This document shows positions 36,395-43,888 of a stretch of DNA of 64,000 nucleotides, piece after piece. Position numbers and translations under genes: made by a program. Positions within the stretch are counted from its first letter, which is position 1; the number at the start of each line of letters is the position of its first letter. The stretch is from the NCBI RefSeq assembly GCF_900100795.1, contig NZ_FNCO01000014.1, forward strand, positions 62,001 to 126,000, given 5' to 3'. The notes beneath the pieces were generated by a model. It worked only from the letters and a program-made list of their open reading frames with translations, made no database searches and was not told where the DNA came from. Source of the stretch: Pseudomonas abietaniphila. GTDB taxonomy: Bacteria; Pseudomonadota; Gammaproteobacteria; Pseudomonadales; Pseudomonadaceae.

Positions 36395-37513
36395 ATGGCA
36401 AAGGCCAAGCGAACATCTGTATTCAGCAAAAAAAGCGTAGCTACCGCACTGGCGGCGCTGCTGATGATGCCCTTGGCCGAGGCCGACGTGTTGCGCATCG
36501 GCGTGGCCAGCGCAGGGGGCGGCGATCCTGTCACGTTCAGTGGCTCGTCGCTGGGCATCGTGCGCAATCAACGGCTTCTGGAAAAAGCCTTCGAGGGCAC
36601 CGGCACCGAGATCCAGTGGTTCTTCTTCAAGGGCGCCGGGCCTGCGGTCAACGAAGCGCTGTCCAACCAGCAACTCGACTTCGCCTACGAAGGCGATCTG
36701 CCGCAAGTGGTCGGCCGCGCCAATGGCCTGGACACCAAGCTGCTGGCGGCCATCGGCGTTCGGTCCAACGTGTATCTGGCGGTGCCCAAAGGCTCCGACA
36801 TCAAGTCCGTCGAAGACCTCAAGGGCAAGAAAGTCGCGGTGTTCCGCGGCACCAACGCCCACCTGGTGTCGATCAATCTGCTGGCGGATCACGGCCTGAC
36901 CGAGCGGGATTTGAAGGTCATCAATCTGGACAGCGGCAGCAGCCAGGCGGCCCTGGCGTCCAAGGGCGTCGATGCTGCATTCGGCGGTCGTGAGCTGTTC
37001 AAGCTGCGCGATCAGGGCCTGATTGACATCCTCTTCGACAACCCGAAAAACGAGGTGCGCTACACCCGCCAATGCGCCTTGGTCGTACGTGGCGCCTACG
37101 AAAAAGAACACCCGGACAACGTACAAAAAGTCGTCGATACGCTGGTCGACGCGGCCAAGTGGGAGTCCGAGGAAAGCAACCGTGATGCCGTGCTCAATGA
37201 ATGGGCCAAGACCAACGAGCCGGTGGCATCGCTGAAGGCTGACTTCGGCCACCTGGCATTGCGCGACAGTGCGTCGCCGCTGGTGGACGACTTCCTGCGC
37301 TCGCGGTATCAGGCGGTCGCCGACCAGGCTAAGGACGAAAAGATGATTCGTCGTCCGGTCGGCATCGATGGCTGGTTCGAGACCAAATACCTGGGGAACG
37401 CACTGAAGTCCAAAGGGCTTGAGCACTACTGGACGGCTTACGGCGCGGACGGCAAGCAGGCCGCCAACACGGCGACCGCGTCCTCGGATAAATCCGTCAA
37501 TAACGGAGGCTGA
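36395..37513 (+). CDS. Sulfonate/sulfate-ester ABC transporter substrate-binding protein (SsuA/AtsR type)
   Basis: A 372-residue periplasmic protein. A signal peptide covers about residues 1-30 (ending AEA), and the mature domain is of the SsuA/TauA class: FFKGAGPAVNEALSNQQLDFAYEGDLP and KKVAVFRGTNAHL. The C-terminus has a low-complexity tail of about 25 residues. It lies 36 bases after the dioxygenase gene and four bases before the first permease gene. The ligand probably matches the dioxygenase substrate. Confidence 0.9.
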   Translation: MAKAKRTSVFSKKSVATALAALLMMPLAEADVLRIGVASAGGGDPVTFSGSSLGIVRNQRLLEKAFEGTGTEIQWFFFKGAGPAVNEALSNQQLDFAYEGDLPQVVGRANGLDTKLLAAIGVRSNVYLAVPKGSDIKSVEDLKGKKVAVFRGTNAHLVSINLLADHGLTERDLKVINLDSGSSQAALASKGVDAAFGGRELFKLRDQGLIDILFDNPKNEVRYTRQCALVVRGAYEKEHPDNVQKVVDTLVDAAKWESEESNRDAVLNEWAKTNEPVASLKADFGHLALRDSASPLVDDFLRSRYQAVADQAKDEKMIRRPVGIDGWFETKYLGNALKSKGLEHYWTAYGADGKQAANTATASSDKSVNNGG

Positions 37514-37517
37514 CCCC

Positions 37518-38429
37518 ATGGCCAGAGCCACCGCTACAGCACTCGACCGATCGCAATCGCCTGCGAAGACCCTCGCGCCGGTCGAGCGCCTGCCTCACTT
37601 CCCGACCCGCCCCGCCCGACGGGAGTCGGTCAACGTTCGCCCTCGCTCGACATGGCAAGCACGCGCGCTCAACGGCGCCCTTCCCTGGCTGCTGCCGCTA
37701 GCGCTGCTCGGGCTCTGGTACGTGGGCACCGAGCGTGGCTGGCTGTCGGAACAAGTGCTTCCGCCGCCGGCGTACGTGTATCAGACGCTCGTCGATCTGA
37801 TCAGTACGGGCGACCTGTGGCTCAACGCATCGGCGAGTCTGCAGCGCGTGCTGATCGGATTCCTGATCGGCTCGGGGCTTGGCGTGACCCTGGGTCTGGT
37901 GATGGGGTTGTCAAAAACCGTCGAGGATTACCTGCTCCCCACCTTCAACGCACTGGTGCAGATTCCGGTGTTGGGCTGGATGCCCTTCGCGCTGCTGCTG
38001 TTCGGCATCGGCGAGCCGCTGAAGTACGTATTGATCGCCCACGCCGCTTTAGTCCCGGTCACGCTGTGCACGCTGCAGGCCTTTCATCAGGTGCCCAAGC
38101 GTTTGCTGGAAGTCGGGCGGGCGTATGGGTTCAGTCAGCGCCAGATCGTCACCGACATTGTCCTGCCTTCCGCCGTCGCCCCGATCTTCACCGGACTGCG
38201 CCTGGGGTTCACAAAAGCCTGGCTGTCGCTGGTGGTGGTTGAGCTGCTGGCTTCCAGCGAAGGCCTTGGCTACCTGATCGCGTACGGGCGCCAGTTGTTC
38301 CAGCTCGACCTGGTGATGGCAGCTGTGGTCGTGGTTGGCACGGTCGGTTTGTTGATTGACCGAGGCTTCGAGCTCATCGAGCGTCGCCTCAACAAAGGCC
38401 GGGCGATGACGCCGGGGAGGCTCCTGTGA
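37518..38429 (+). CDS. ABC transporter permease, SsuC family (first of two)
   Basis: A 303-residue inner-membrane protein with a basic, proline-rich N-terminal extension of about 50 residues and then six hydrophobic segments. The cytoplasmic EAA-like loop reads LLEVGRAYGFSQRQIVTDIVLPSA. GGAGG at 37505-37509 supports ATG 37518. The TGA overlaps the GTG of the second permease gene. Two different SsuC-like permeases in one operon suggest a heterodimeric channel. Confidence 0.9.
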   Translation: MARATATALDRSQSPAKTLAPVERLPHFPTRPARRESVNVRPRSTWQARALNGALPWLLPLALLGLWYVGTERGWLSEQVLPPPAYVYQTLVDLISTGDLWLNASASLQRVLIGFLIGSGLGVTLGLVMGLSKTVEDYLLPTFNALVQIPVLGWMPFALLLFGIGEPLKYVLIAHAALVPVTLCTLQAFHQVPKRLLEVGRAYGFSQRQIVTDIVLPSAVAPIFTGLRLGFTKAWLSLVVVELLASSEGLGYLIAYGRQLFQLDLVMAAVVVVGTVGLLIDRGFELIERRLNKGRAMTPGRLL

Positions 38430-39214
38430 ATTCATTGGCATCCACTCAAGCCCATCGCTCTACAGCCTATCGCGGCTGGGTTGTCCCGGTGGTGGGCGTC
38501 GCGGTCTGGTGGCTGGCGGCGAATCAGGGATGGAGCGATTCAGGCCTGCTGGTTTCGCCGCAAAAAGTCGCATTGACCGCCTGGGAGCAGGTGTCTTCCG
38601 GGCAGTTCTGGCGTGCGATTTCGTCGAGTCTGGCACGCAACCTCAGCGGCTTTTTCATCGGCACCACGCTCGGCCTGCTGCTCGGTTGCCTGTTGGGCTT
38701 CTCACGGCTGTTCGAACGCCTGGTCGGGCCCAGCTTCAATACCTTCAAACAGATCTCGTTATTCGCCTGGATTCCACTGATCTCGGTCTGGTTCGGCCTG
38801 GGCGATGTCGCCAAGGTGGTGTTCCTGTCGCTGGCGGCGCTGGTGCCGGTGGTGGTCAACACCTGCGATGGGCTGCGCAACGTCCCGCCCGCGTTTCTCG
38901 AGGTGGCGAAGGTGTACGGCTTCAGTCGCTGGCAAACCGTCGTCGGCGTGATGCTGCCGGCGGCGTTGCCTTCTATCTTCACCGGGATCTACCTGGCGCT
39001 GGTGTACTCGTGGCTCGCCACCATTGGCGCGGAATACCTGCTCGTCTCGGGCGATGGCATCGGCAACACGCTGATCGATGGCAGCGAACATTTCATGATG
39101 GACCTGGTGCTGTTCGGCATGGTCATCATCGGGCTGGTCGGCTGGGCGCTGAACGTCCTGGCCCGACGGCTTGAGCGACGCATGCAACGGCTCTACGGCA
39201 TCACACCTCGCTAG
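38426..39214 (+). CDS. ABC transporter permease, SsuC family (second of two)
   Basis: A 262-residue inner-membrane protein with six hydrophobic segments and the EAA-like loop FLEVAKVYGFSRWQTVVGVMLPAA. It begins with GTG 38426 inside the stop of the first permease gene (GTGA), eight bases after GGGGAGG. It differs clearly from the first permease, so the pair is unlikely to be a recent duplication. Confidence 0.9.
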   Translation: MNSLASTQAHRSTAYRGWVVPVVGVAVWWLAANQGWSDSGLLVSPQKVALTAWEQVSSGQFWRAISSSLARNLSGFFIGTTLGLLLGCLLGFSRLFERLVGPSFNTFKQISLFAWIPLISVWFGLGDVAKVVFLSLAALVPVVVNTCDGLRNVPPAFLEVAKVYGFSRWQTVVGVMLPAALPSIFTGIYLALVYSWLATIGAEYLLVSGDGIGNTLIDGSEHFMMDLVLFGMVIIGLVGWALNVLARRLERRMQRLYGITPR

Positions 39215-39247
39215 ATTTTCTTTCTCTGCTCATTCAGGACCTTTCCC

Positions 39248-40042
39248 ATGACGGCCAGCCAAGCGCTTCATACTCCGACCCACCAAGGCAACGGTCTGCG
39301 CCTTGAAAACATCAGTAAACGGTTTTCCGCCGCCAGCACCGACACGCAACTGCACGTGCTGGACAACGTTCAACTGGACATCGCCCCCGGCGAATTCATC
39401 ACCATCGTCGGCGCCAGCGGTTGCGGAAAGTCCACGCTGCTGCGGTTGATTCTGGGCCTGGATGAAGCCTTCGACGGGCGCATCCTGCTGGACGACAAGC
39501 CGATCAAAGGTACGGGGCTTGAACGCGGCATCGTGTTCCAGGATCACCGGTTGTTTCCCTGGCTCACCGTGGAGCAAAACGTCGCCGTGGGCCTGAAAAA
39601 CGCACCGCTGACGCCCGCACAGAAACGCGAGACGGTGCGCGAGCATATTCACCTGGTCGGGCTGCAGGACTTCACCGACGCTTACCCGCATCAGATCTCA
39701 GGCGGCATGGCTCAGCGGGTGGCGATTGCCCGCGGCCTGGTGAACCGGCCCAGCGTGTTGCTGCTGGACGAACCCTTCGGCGCACTGGATGCACTGACCC
39801 GCACGCGCTTGCAGCGGGAACTGCAACACATCTGGCAGCAGGAAAAAATCACCATGGTCCACGTCACCCACGACGTCGACGAGGCGGTTTACCTCGGTGA
39901 TCGCGTGGTGGTGATGCAGCCGCATCCGGGTCGTATTCGGCGCATCGTCGACATCAACCTGCCTCGCCCGCGCAACCGAAGCGATGCACGATTCATTGCC
40001 CTGCGCGATGACGTGCTGAGTGATTTTGCGGAAGTGTCCTAG
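39248..40042 (+). CDS. ABC transporter ATP-binding protein, SsuB family
   Basis: A 264-residue ATPase. Walker A is GASGCGKST (about residue 56), the Q-loop is VFQDHRLFPW, the signature is ISGGMAQRVAIARG, Walker B is LLLDEPFGALD and the switch histidine is in HVTHDVDEAV. It powers the two-permease sulfonate/sulfate-ester importer encoded upstream. Last gene of the operon; a REP pair follows. Confidence 0.93.
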   Translation: MTASQALHTPTHQGNGLRLENISKRFSAASTDTQLHVLDNVQLDIAPGEFITIVGASGCGKSTLLRLILGLDEAFDGRILLDDKPIKGTGLERGIVFQDHRLFPWLTVEQNVAVGLKNAPLTPAQKRETVREHIHLVGLQDFTDAYPHQISGGMAQRVAIARGLVNRPSVLLLDEPFGALDALTRTRLQRELQHIWQQEKITMVHVTHDVDEAVYLGDRVVVMQPHPGRIRRIVDINLPRPRNRSDARFIALRDDVLSDFAEVS

Positions 40043-40064
40043 GGCAGCAGACACCTTTCATTCA

Positions 40065-40156
40065 CTGTGGGAGTGAGCATGCTCACGAAGAGGGCGGCAC
40101 AACCGGCCTGATCAGCGGCTCAAACGACGCCTTTGTGAGCACGCTCACTCCCACAG
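40065..40156. repeat. REPIN: paired inverted REP sequences
   Basis: CTGTGGGAGTGAGC (40065-40078) is exactly mirrored by GCTCACTCCCACAG (40143-40156). Each arm is extended by its own small palindrome GAGCATGCTC-like or GAGCACGCTC. It lies between the convergent sulfur operon and diguanylate cyclase gene. Confidence 0.85.
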
Positions 40157-40184
40157 ATTCTGCATACGTCGGCAATACCGCCCT

Positions 40185-41144
40185 TCACCCCACCTCATGC
40201 AACGACACCTGATTGCGCCCGTTCTTCTTGGACGCATACAACGCCTGGTCCGCCCACTCGATCAAGGTTTTGTGCTCGCTCAACGGCGCGTTCAGATCGG
40301 CGACGCCCAGGCTGATGGTGCAGCGAATGATCTCGCCTTCGTGCATGATTTCCGAAGCCTCGATGGCCACGCGCAGCCGCTCGGCAAACATGCCGCCGCC
40401 ATACTTGTCGGTGTCCGGTAACAGCACCGCGTACTCTTCTCCGCCATAGCGTCCGGCAATATCCGAATCGCGAATGTGCTCGCGGATCACATCGGCGACC
40501 CGTTGAATCACTTTGTCGCCGCACTGGTGACCGTAGGTGTCGTTGACGCGCTTGAAGTGATCGATGTCGAACATCACCAGCGCGGCCGAGGTGCCATAGC
40601 GAACATGCCGGGCGTACTCCAGGCGCAGGGCTTCTTCCCAATGACCTCGGTTGTGAAGCCCCGTCAGCCGATCCGTACTGGACAGCTTCTGCAGTTCGCG
40701 GTTGGCCGCCTGCAACTGCAAACGGTTGGTGGCGACGTCCGTCACGTCGTAGATCACCAGACACACATGGGTGACGTCGCCACTGGTCGCCCGCAGCGGA
40801 AACATGGTGGTGTTCTGGTACATGAAATCTTCTTGCCCTGTGATCGGCTGGTAGCTCTTGAAGCGCACCAGGTAGGGACGCTGCTCCCAGATAGTGAACG
40901 CCGGGGTGCCAAGGGTAATCACGCTGTCGATCTTCTTTTTCAGCCAGTCCTGGTTGACCTCGGGAAAAAGGTCGAAAAACGAGCGATTGGCCGCCTCGTA
41001 CGGCAACACCCCGGAGCGGTTCTCCATGAACGTGTTCCACACCTGAACCTGATATTCCTGATCCAGCACCACCACGCCGACGTCGATGCTCTGGGTAATG
41101 GTCAGCAGCCAATGCAGCTCTTTGATGTCGATACGATCGTTCAT
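40185..41144 (-). CDS. Diguanylate cyclase with PAS domain
   Basis: A 319-residue cytoplasmic enzyme that makes cyclic di-GMP. A PAS domain covers about residues 10-140 (LDQEYQVQVWN at its start). The GGDEF domain carries the active GGEEY motif at about residue 232 and a product-inhibition site RxxD (RDSD) exactly five residues before it, so it should be active and feedback-regulated. The start is three bases after the receiver-CheC gene stop; the two form an operon and the receiver protein may control it. Confidence 0.93.
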   Translation of the reverse strand: MNDRIDIKELHWLLTITQSIDVGVVVLDQEYQVQVWNTFMENRSGVLPYEAANRSFFDLFPEVNQDWLKKKIDSVITLGTPAFTIWEQRPYLVRFKSYQPITGQEDFMYQNTTMFPLRATSGDVTHVCLVIYDVTDVATNRLQLQAANRELQKLSSTDRLTGLHNRGHWEEALRLEYARHVRYGTSAALVMFDIDHFKRVNDTYGHQCGDKVIQRVADVIREHIRDSDIAGRYGGEEYAVLLPDTDKYGGGMFAERLRVAIEASEIMHEGEIIRCTISLGVADLNAPLSEHKTLIEWADQALYASKKNGRNQVSLHEVG

Positions 41145-41147
41145 GAA

Positions 41148-42146
41148 TCAGCTCATCAGGTAGGCGAGTTTTCGCGACAGCCGCTCTACCGAGTCCTCGG
41201 TGAACAACATCAACAGGTCGAAATGAATGTTGTGCCCCTCCAGGCTGTAACTGATCTCCACGGCGAGGGTTTTCTTCCAGCGTTGCTGGTTGATCCGGAT
41301 CAGCTCTTCGATCCCGCTGTGCGCGCCAAGCACTTGTGGATGGCCTTGCGAGAAGGCGATATCGAGCTGCTCGGCAATCCCGCTCAGACAGGCGCCAATG
41401 AGGATCGATGACAGGTCCAGGAGCATTTCCATGTCGGAGTAATCGCTGTCCCGGATTCTCATCAACTGCGCCATGTCGGCGATTTCGGAATCATGGAACA
41501 ACAGCAACGCCTCGCCCGCGATGCCGCCGCCGATGTATCCCTGACACACCGCCGTCAGACGGTCGCTGCCTTGGGCGTCGGCTAAAGCCATGTGCAATTC
41601 GCCCACTTCCAGCATGTTGACGTTAGGGACCGGCAACTGCACAAAAACACCCAGCACCCGCGCCAGCAACGCAGCCGCACGACCCATGGCGACGTTGACG
41701 GTTTCACGGAACGCATCCTGAAAACTGATGGCGGTGCTTTCGACCCTGGGCGCCAACGCGACCGGTTGAGAAGGCTCGCCCAACAGGCCGAGCCGCTGCA
41801 GCGTCAGTTGCAGCTCAAGGGGATCGGCCGGTTTCTTGAGAAACGCCAATGCGCCCAGTTCAAGCGTGCGGCGCACCGCTTCTTCCTGAACGTCGCCAGA
41901 GACCACGATCACCTTGGCCTGCATGTTTTCCGCGCGCATGGCCGCCAACGCCTGATAACCGTCCATGTCCGGCATGGTCAGGTCGAGCAGCACCACATGG
42001 CCCAAACCCTGGCGAATGGCCTCCAGCCCCTCGTGTCCATTGGTCGCTGTCGTGACCGACACCCCCCAATCGGAAGGCAGCGCTCTTATCAACTGTTTGC
42101 GCGCCATATTGGAGTCGTCGCAAATCAGTAAGGGAATCATGGGCAT
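41148..42146 (-). CDS. Response regulator with receiver and CheC/CheX-like domain
   Basis: A 332-residue protein. The N-terminal receiver (residues about 3-125) has the phosphorylated aspartate in LLDLTMPDMDG and the conserved lysine in FLKKPADP. The C-terminal 190 residues read as a CheC/CheX-like domain, with DLSSILIGACLSGIAEQLD resembling the phosphatase helix in which CheC-type proteins carry a glutamate and asparagine. This helix lacks a clear E-x-x-N pair, so activity is uncertain. ATG 42146 or 42140 could be the start. Cotranscribed with the diguanylate cyclase. Confidence 0.82.
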   Translation of the reverse strand: MPMIPLLICDDSNMARKQLIRALPSDWGVSVTTATNGHEGLEAIRQGLGHVVLLDLTMPDMDGYQALAAMRAENMQAKVIVVSGDVQEEAVRRTLELGALAFLKKPADPLELQLTLQRLGLLGEPSQPVALAPRVESTAISFQDAFRETVNVAMGRAAALLARVLGVFVQLPVPNVNMLEVGELHMALADAQGSDRLTAVCQGYIGGGIAGEALLLFHDSEIADMAQLMRIRDSDYSDMEMLLDLSSILIGACLSGIAEQLDIAFSQGHPQVLGAHSGIEELIRINQQRWKKTLAVEISYSLEGHNIHFDLLMLFTEDSVERLSRKLAYLMS

Positions 42147-42570
42147 TGCTCTCAATCTCACGGCAAAAGAGTTTCAGGCATCGCCCGGAATATCTGCACA
42201 GTTAGTTGCCTTGCAACTCAAAAGGAAAGTGGGTCGAATCTTCACTCATTAAGTGCTGGGCTGCGTGGTATGCAATATCCATGCTAAAGACTCTTCAGTG
42301 ATCGTCAGACCACTTGAATGAACGCCAACGGTTTATTTTATGACGTCAATATTCCAGCTCCCCTCAACGTTGAGCAATCGCACAGGCCACATCGGCCATA
42401 ACCCGTACTGCAAACTTAATTCTTTTTGATACTCAAGTATTAGTCGGCTGTACCCAGGTAGTAACCGAGTGTATTGACGTAGGAGTGAGCCTGCTCGCGA
42501 TCTGCTTTATTGTTTCTGTCACCGCGATGATTCAGATCAATGCCCACTTCGGACGCGAGGACAGATCGTC
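42147..42570. other. Gene-free divergent promoter region
   Basis: A 424-base stretch between the receiver-CheC gene and the Dps-like gene. I see no gene. It holds a single REP-like sequence at 42479-42501 (GTAGGAGTGAGCCTGCTCGCG) and otherwise moderately AT-rich DNA that should contain both promoters. Confidence 0.6.
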
Positions 42571-43158
42571 ATGAACAGCCATAAAAAAGTGCAGAACAGT
42601 CGCCCTCATCCCCTCGCCATGAGCCAATACAGTGCTTTCGCCGAACCGGGGATGTCCGAGCGCATCGCGTTGACTGAATTGCTGCAGGGGTACAGAACGA
42701 CCACCCTGGAGCTGCGGCACTATGTGCGCAGCCTGGAGGCGAGGCTGCGTAACGTCAGCTTCGTAGACGTGCGACAGTTGTTTCACAGGATCGGCGACGC
42801 GTCCGAGCACTGTGCTTCGTTTCTGAGCGAGCGTATTCACGACCTTGGCGGACCTTACCGGCACAGCGCCCTGAACGAACCAGGCGCGGCACACGAGAAC
42901 AGTGCGGACATGCTCAGTTTCGCCGGCTGTATTCATCAGATCGGCATCCGCACCAACACATTGGCAACATTTGCTTCTCAGACTAAAAGTTTCATGGACC
43001 AGGCCGTCATTAATGGGGATTACAACAGCCTGCATGTCATGACCGATTGCGTCTATCAAATAAGCCAGTTGATTGCGCTGATCCAGATTCATTTGCCGAC
43101 CGAACCTTCAATGCCGGTAACCCCGCCCTCCCCGTCCTTGATGCGCCACTCGATATAG
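42571..43158 (+). CDS. Dps/ferritin-like protein that lacks ferroxidase residues
   Basis: A 195-residue, mostly helical protein. The segment around residues 35-100 (LTELLQGYRTTTLELRHYVRSL, then FHRIGDASEHCASFLSERIHDLGG, in pieces) aligns by eye with helices A and B of Dps, ending in the typical ERIxxLGG. At the ferroxidase positions of Dps the His, Asp and Glu are here replaced by Arg, Arg and Ala. It therefore probably does not oxidise iron. The first 17 residues and the proline-rich last 25 are extra. GCGAGGA at 42555-42561 is the ribosome site. Function unknown. Confidence 0.6.
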   Translation: MNSHKKVQNSRPHPLAMSQYSAFAEPGMSERIALTELLQGYRTTTLELRHYVRSLEARLRNVSFVDVRQLFHRIGDASEHCASFLSERIHDLGGPYRHSALNEPGAAHENSADMLSFAGCIHQIGIRTNTLATFASQTKSFMDQAVINGDYNSLHVMTDCVYQISQLIALIQIHLPTEPSMPVTPPSPSLMRHSI

Positions 43159-43190
43159 CGGCAGCCACCCTCAGGTTTTGGAACACAGTT

Positions 43191-43207
43191 GCGCCACACC
43201 GTGGCGC
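43191..43207. terminator. Hairpin between convergent genes
   Basis: A perfect 7-bp stem GCGCCAC/GTGGCGC with loop ACC. No T run follows, so it is at best a weak terminator for the Dps-like gene. Confidence 0.35.
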
Positions 43208-43354
43208 GATATTCCCCTGCGCGCATAATCGCGCGCTCAAAAATATAGCGTAATGCAACACCCTGAAAGTTCGGCGCTTTTTAAGAAGTTGGCGGACACT
43301 TTCATGCCGCACTCACCCGCCTGTGAATAGAATTAACCTGCTTGCAAGACCCCG

Positions 43355-43720
43355 TTAAACGAATGTCGATTCCAGACAATCGATCAGGCTTTGCGCCTGA
43401 AAGGGTTTACTCAAGAAGCATATTGCGCTGCCCGTCATCGCGCGCTTGCGCACGGACTCTTCAGGAAATGCGGTGATGAAGATGGTGGGGATCTGAATAC
43501 CCTTTGCGGTCAGATGCTCGTGCAACTCGACGCCACTCATGGTGGGCATCTGCACATCAGTGATCAGGCAATCGGCGCTGCCGAATTCGACAGACGCCAG
43601 AAAGTCCTCGGCCGAGGGGAACACGCAGACGAGAAAACCCAGAGACCGAACGAGACTGTCGATGCTGGCGCGGACGGCGTTGTCATCATCGACCACGGCG
43701 ATCATTGGAGGGCTGGACAA
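43355..43720 (-). CDS. Stand-alone FixJ-like receiver protein
   Basis: A 121-residue response regulator with only a receiver domain. The acidic pair is in VVDDDNAV, the phosphorylated aspartate in ITDVQMPTMSG, and the conserved lysine in LSKPFQAQ. AAAGG lies seven bases before TTG 43720, which begins LSSPPMIAVVDDD; an ATG at 43759 in frame has no ribosome site. Lacking an output domain, it probably works by protein contact or as a phosphate relay. No histidine kinase is next to it. Confidence 0.85.
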   Translation of the reverse strand: MSSPPMIAVVDDDNAVRASIDSLVRSLGFLVCVFPSAEDFLASVEFGSADCLITDVQMPTMSGVELHEHLTAKGIQIPTIFITAFPEESVRKRAMTGSAICFLSKPFQAQSLIDCLESTFV

Positions 43721-43888
43721 ACGAGATACCTTTGATTGCAGACTTAACGCGATGCGCAAGTTTGCGCATCACAACAGCTCACACGTTACCGACCCAGCCG
43801 CAGCGCGAGAAGTATACAGGTGTATGACCGCGACGGACGGGGGGTTCCTGACCACTTCGACAACATTCCAGGCCGCTCATCCTGCTGT

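Noticed and set aside
38426-39214. Second permease as a recent duplicate of the first
   Set aside because: The two proteins differ in length and through most of the sequence; only the family motifs are shared.
42385-42426. Possible sigma-28 promoter for the receiver-CheC gene (TTAAGTTT and GCCGATGT on the minus strand)
   Set aside because: The two boxes look good but are 15 bases apart instead of 11.
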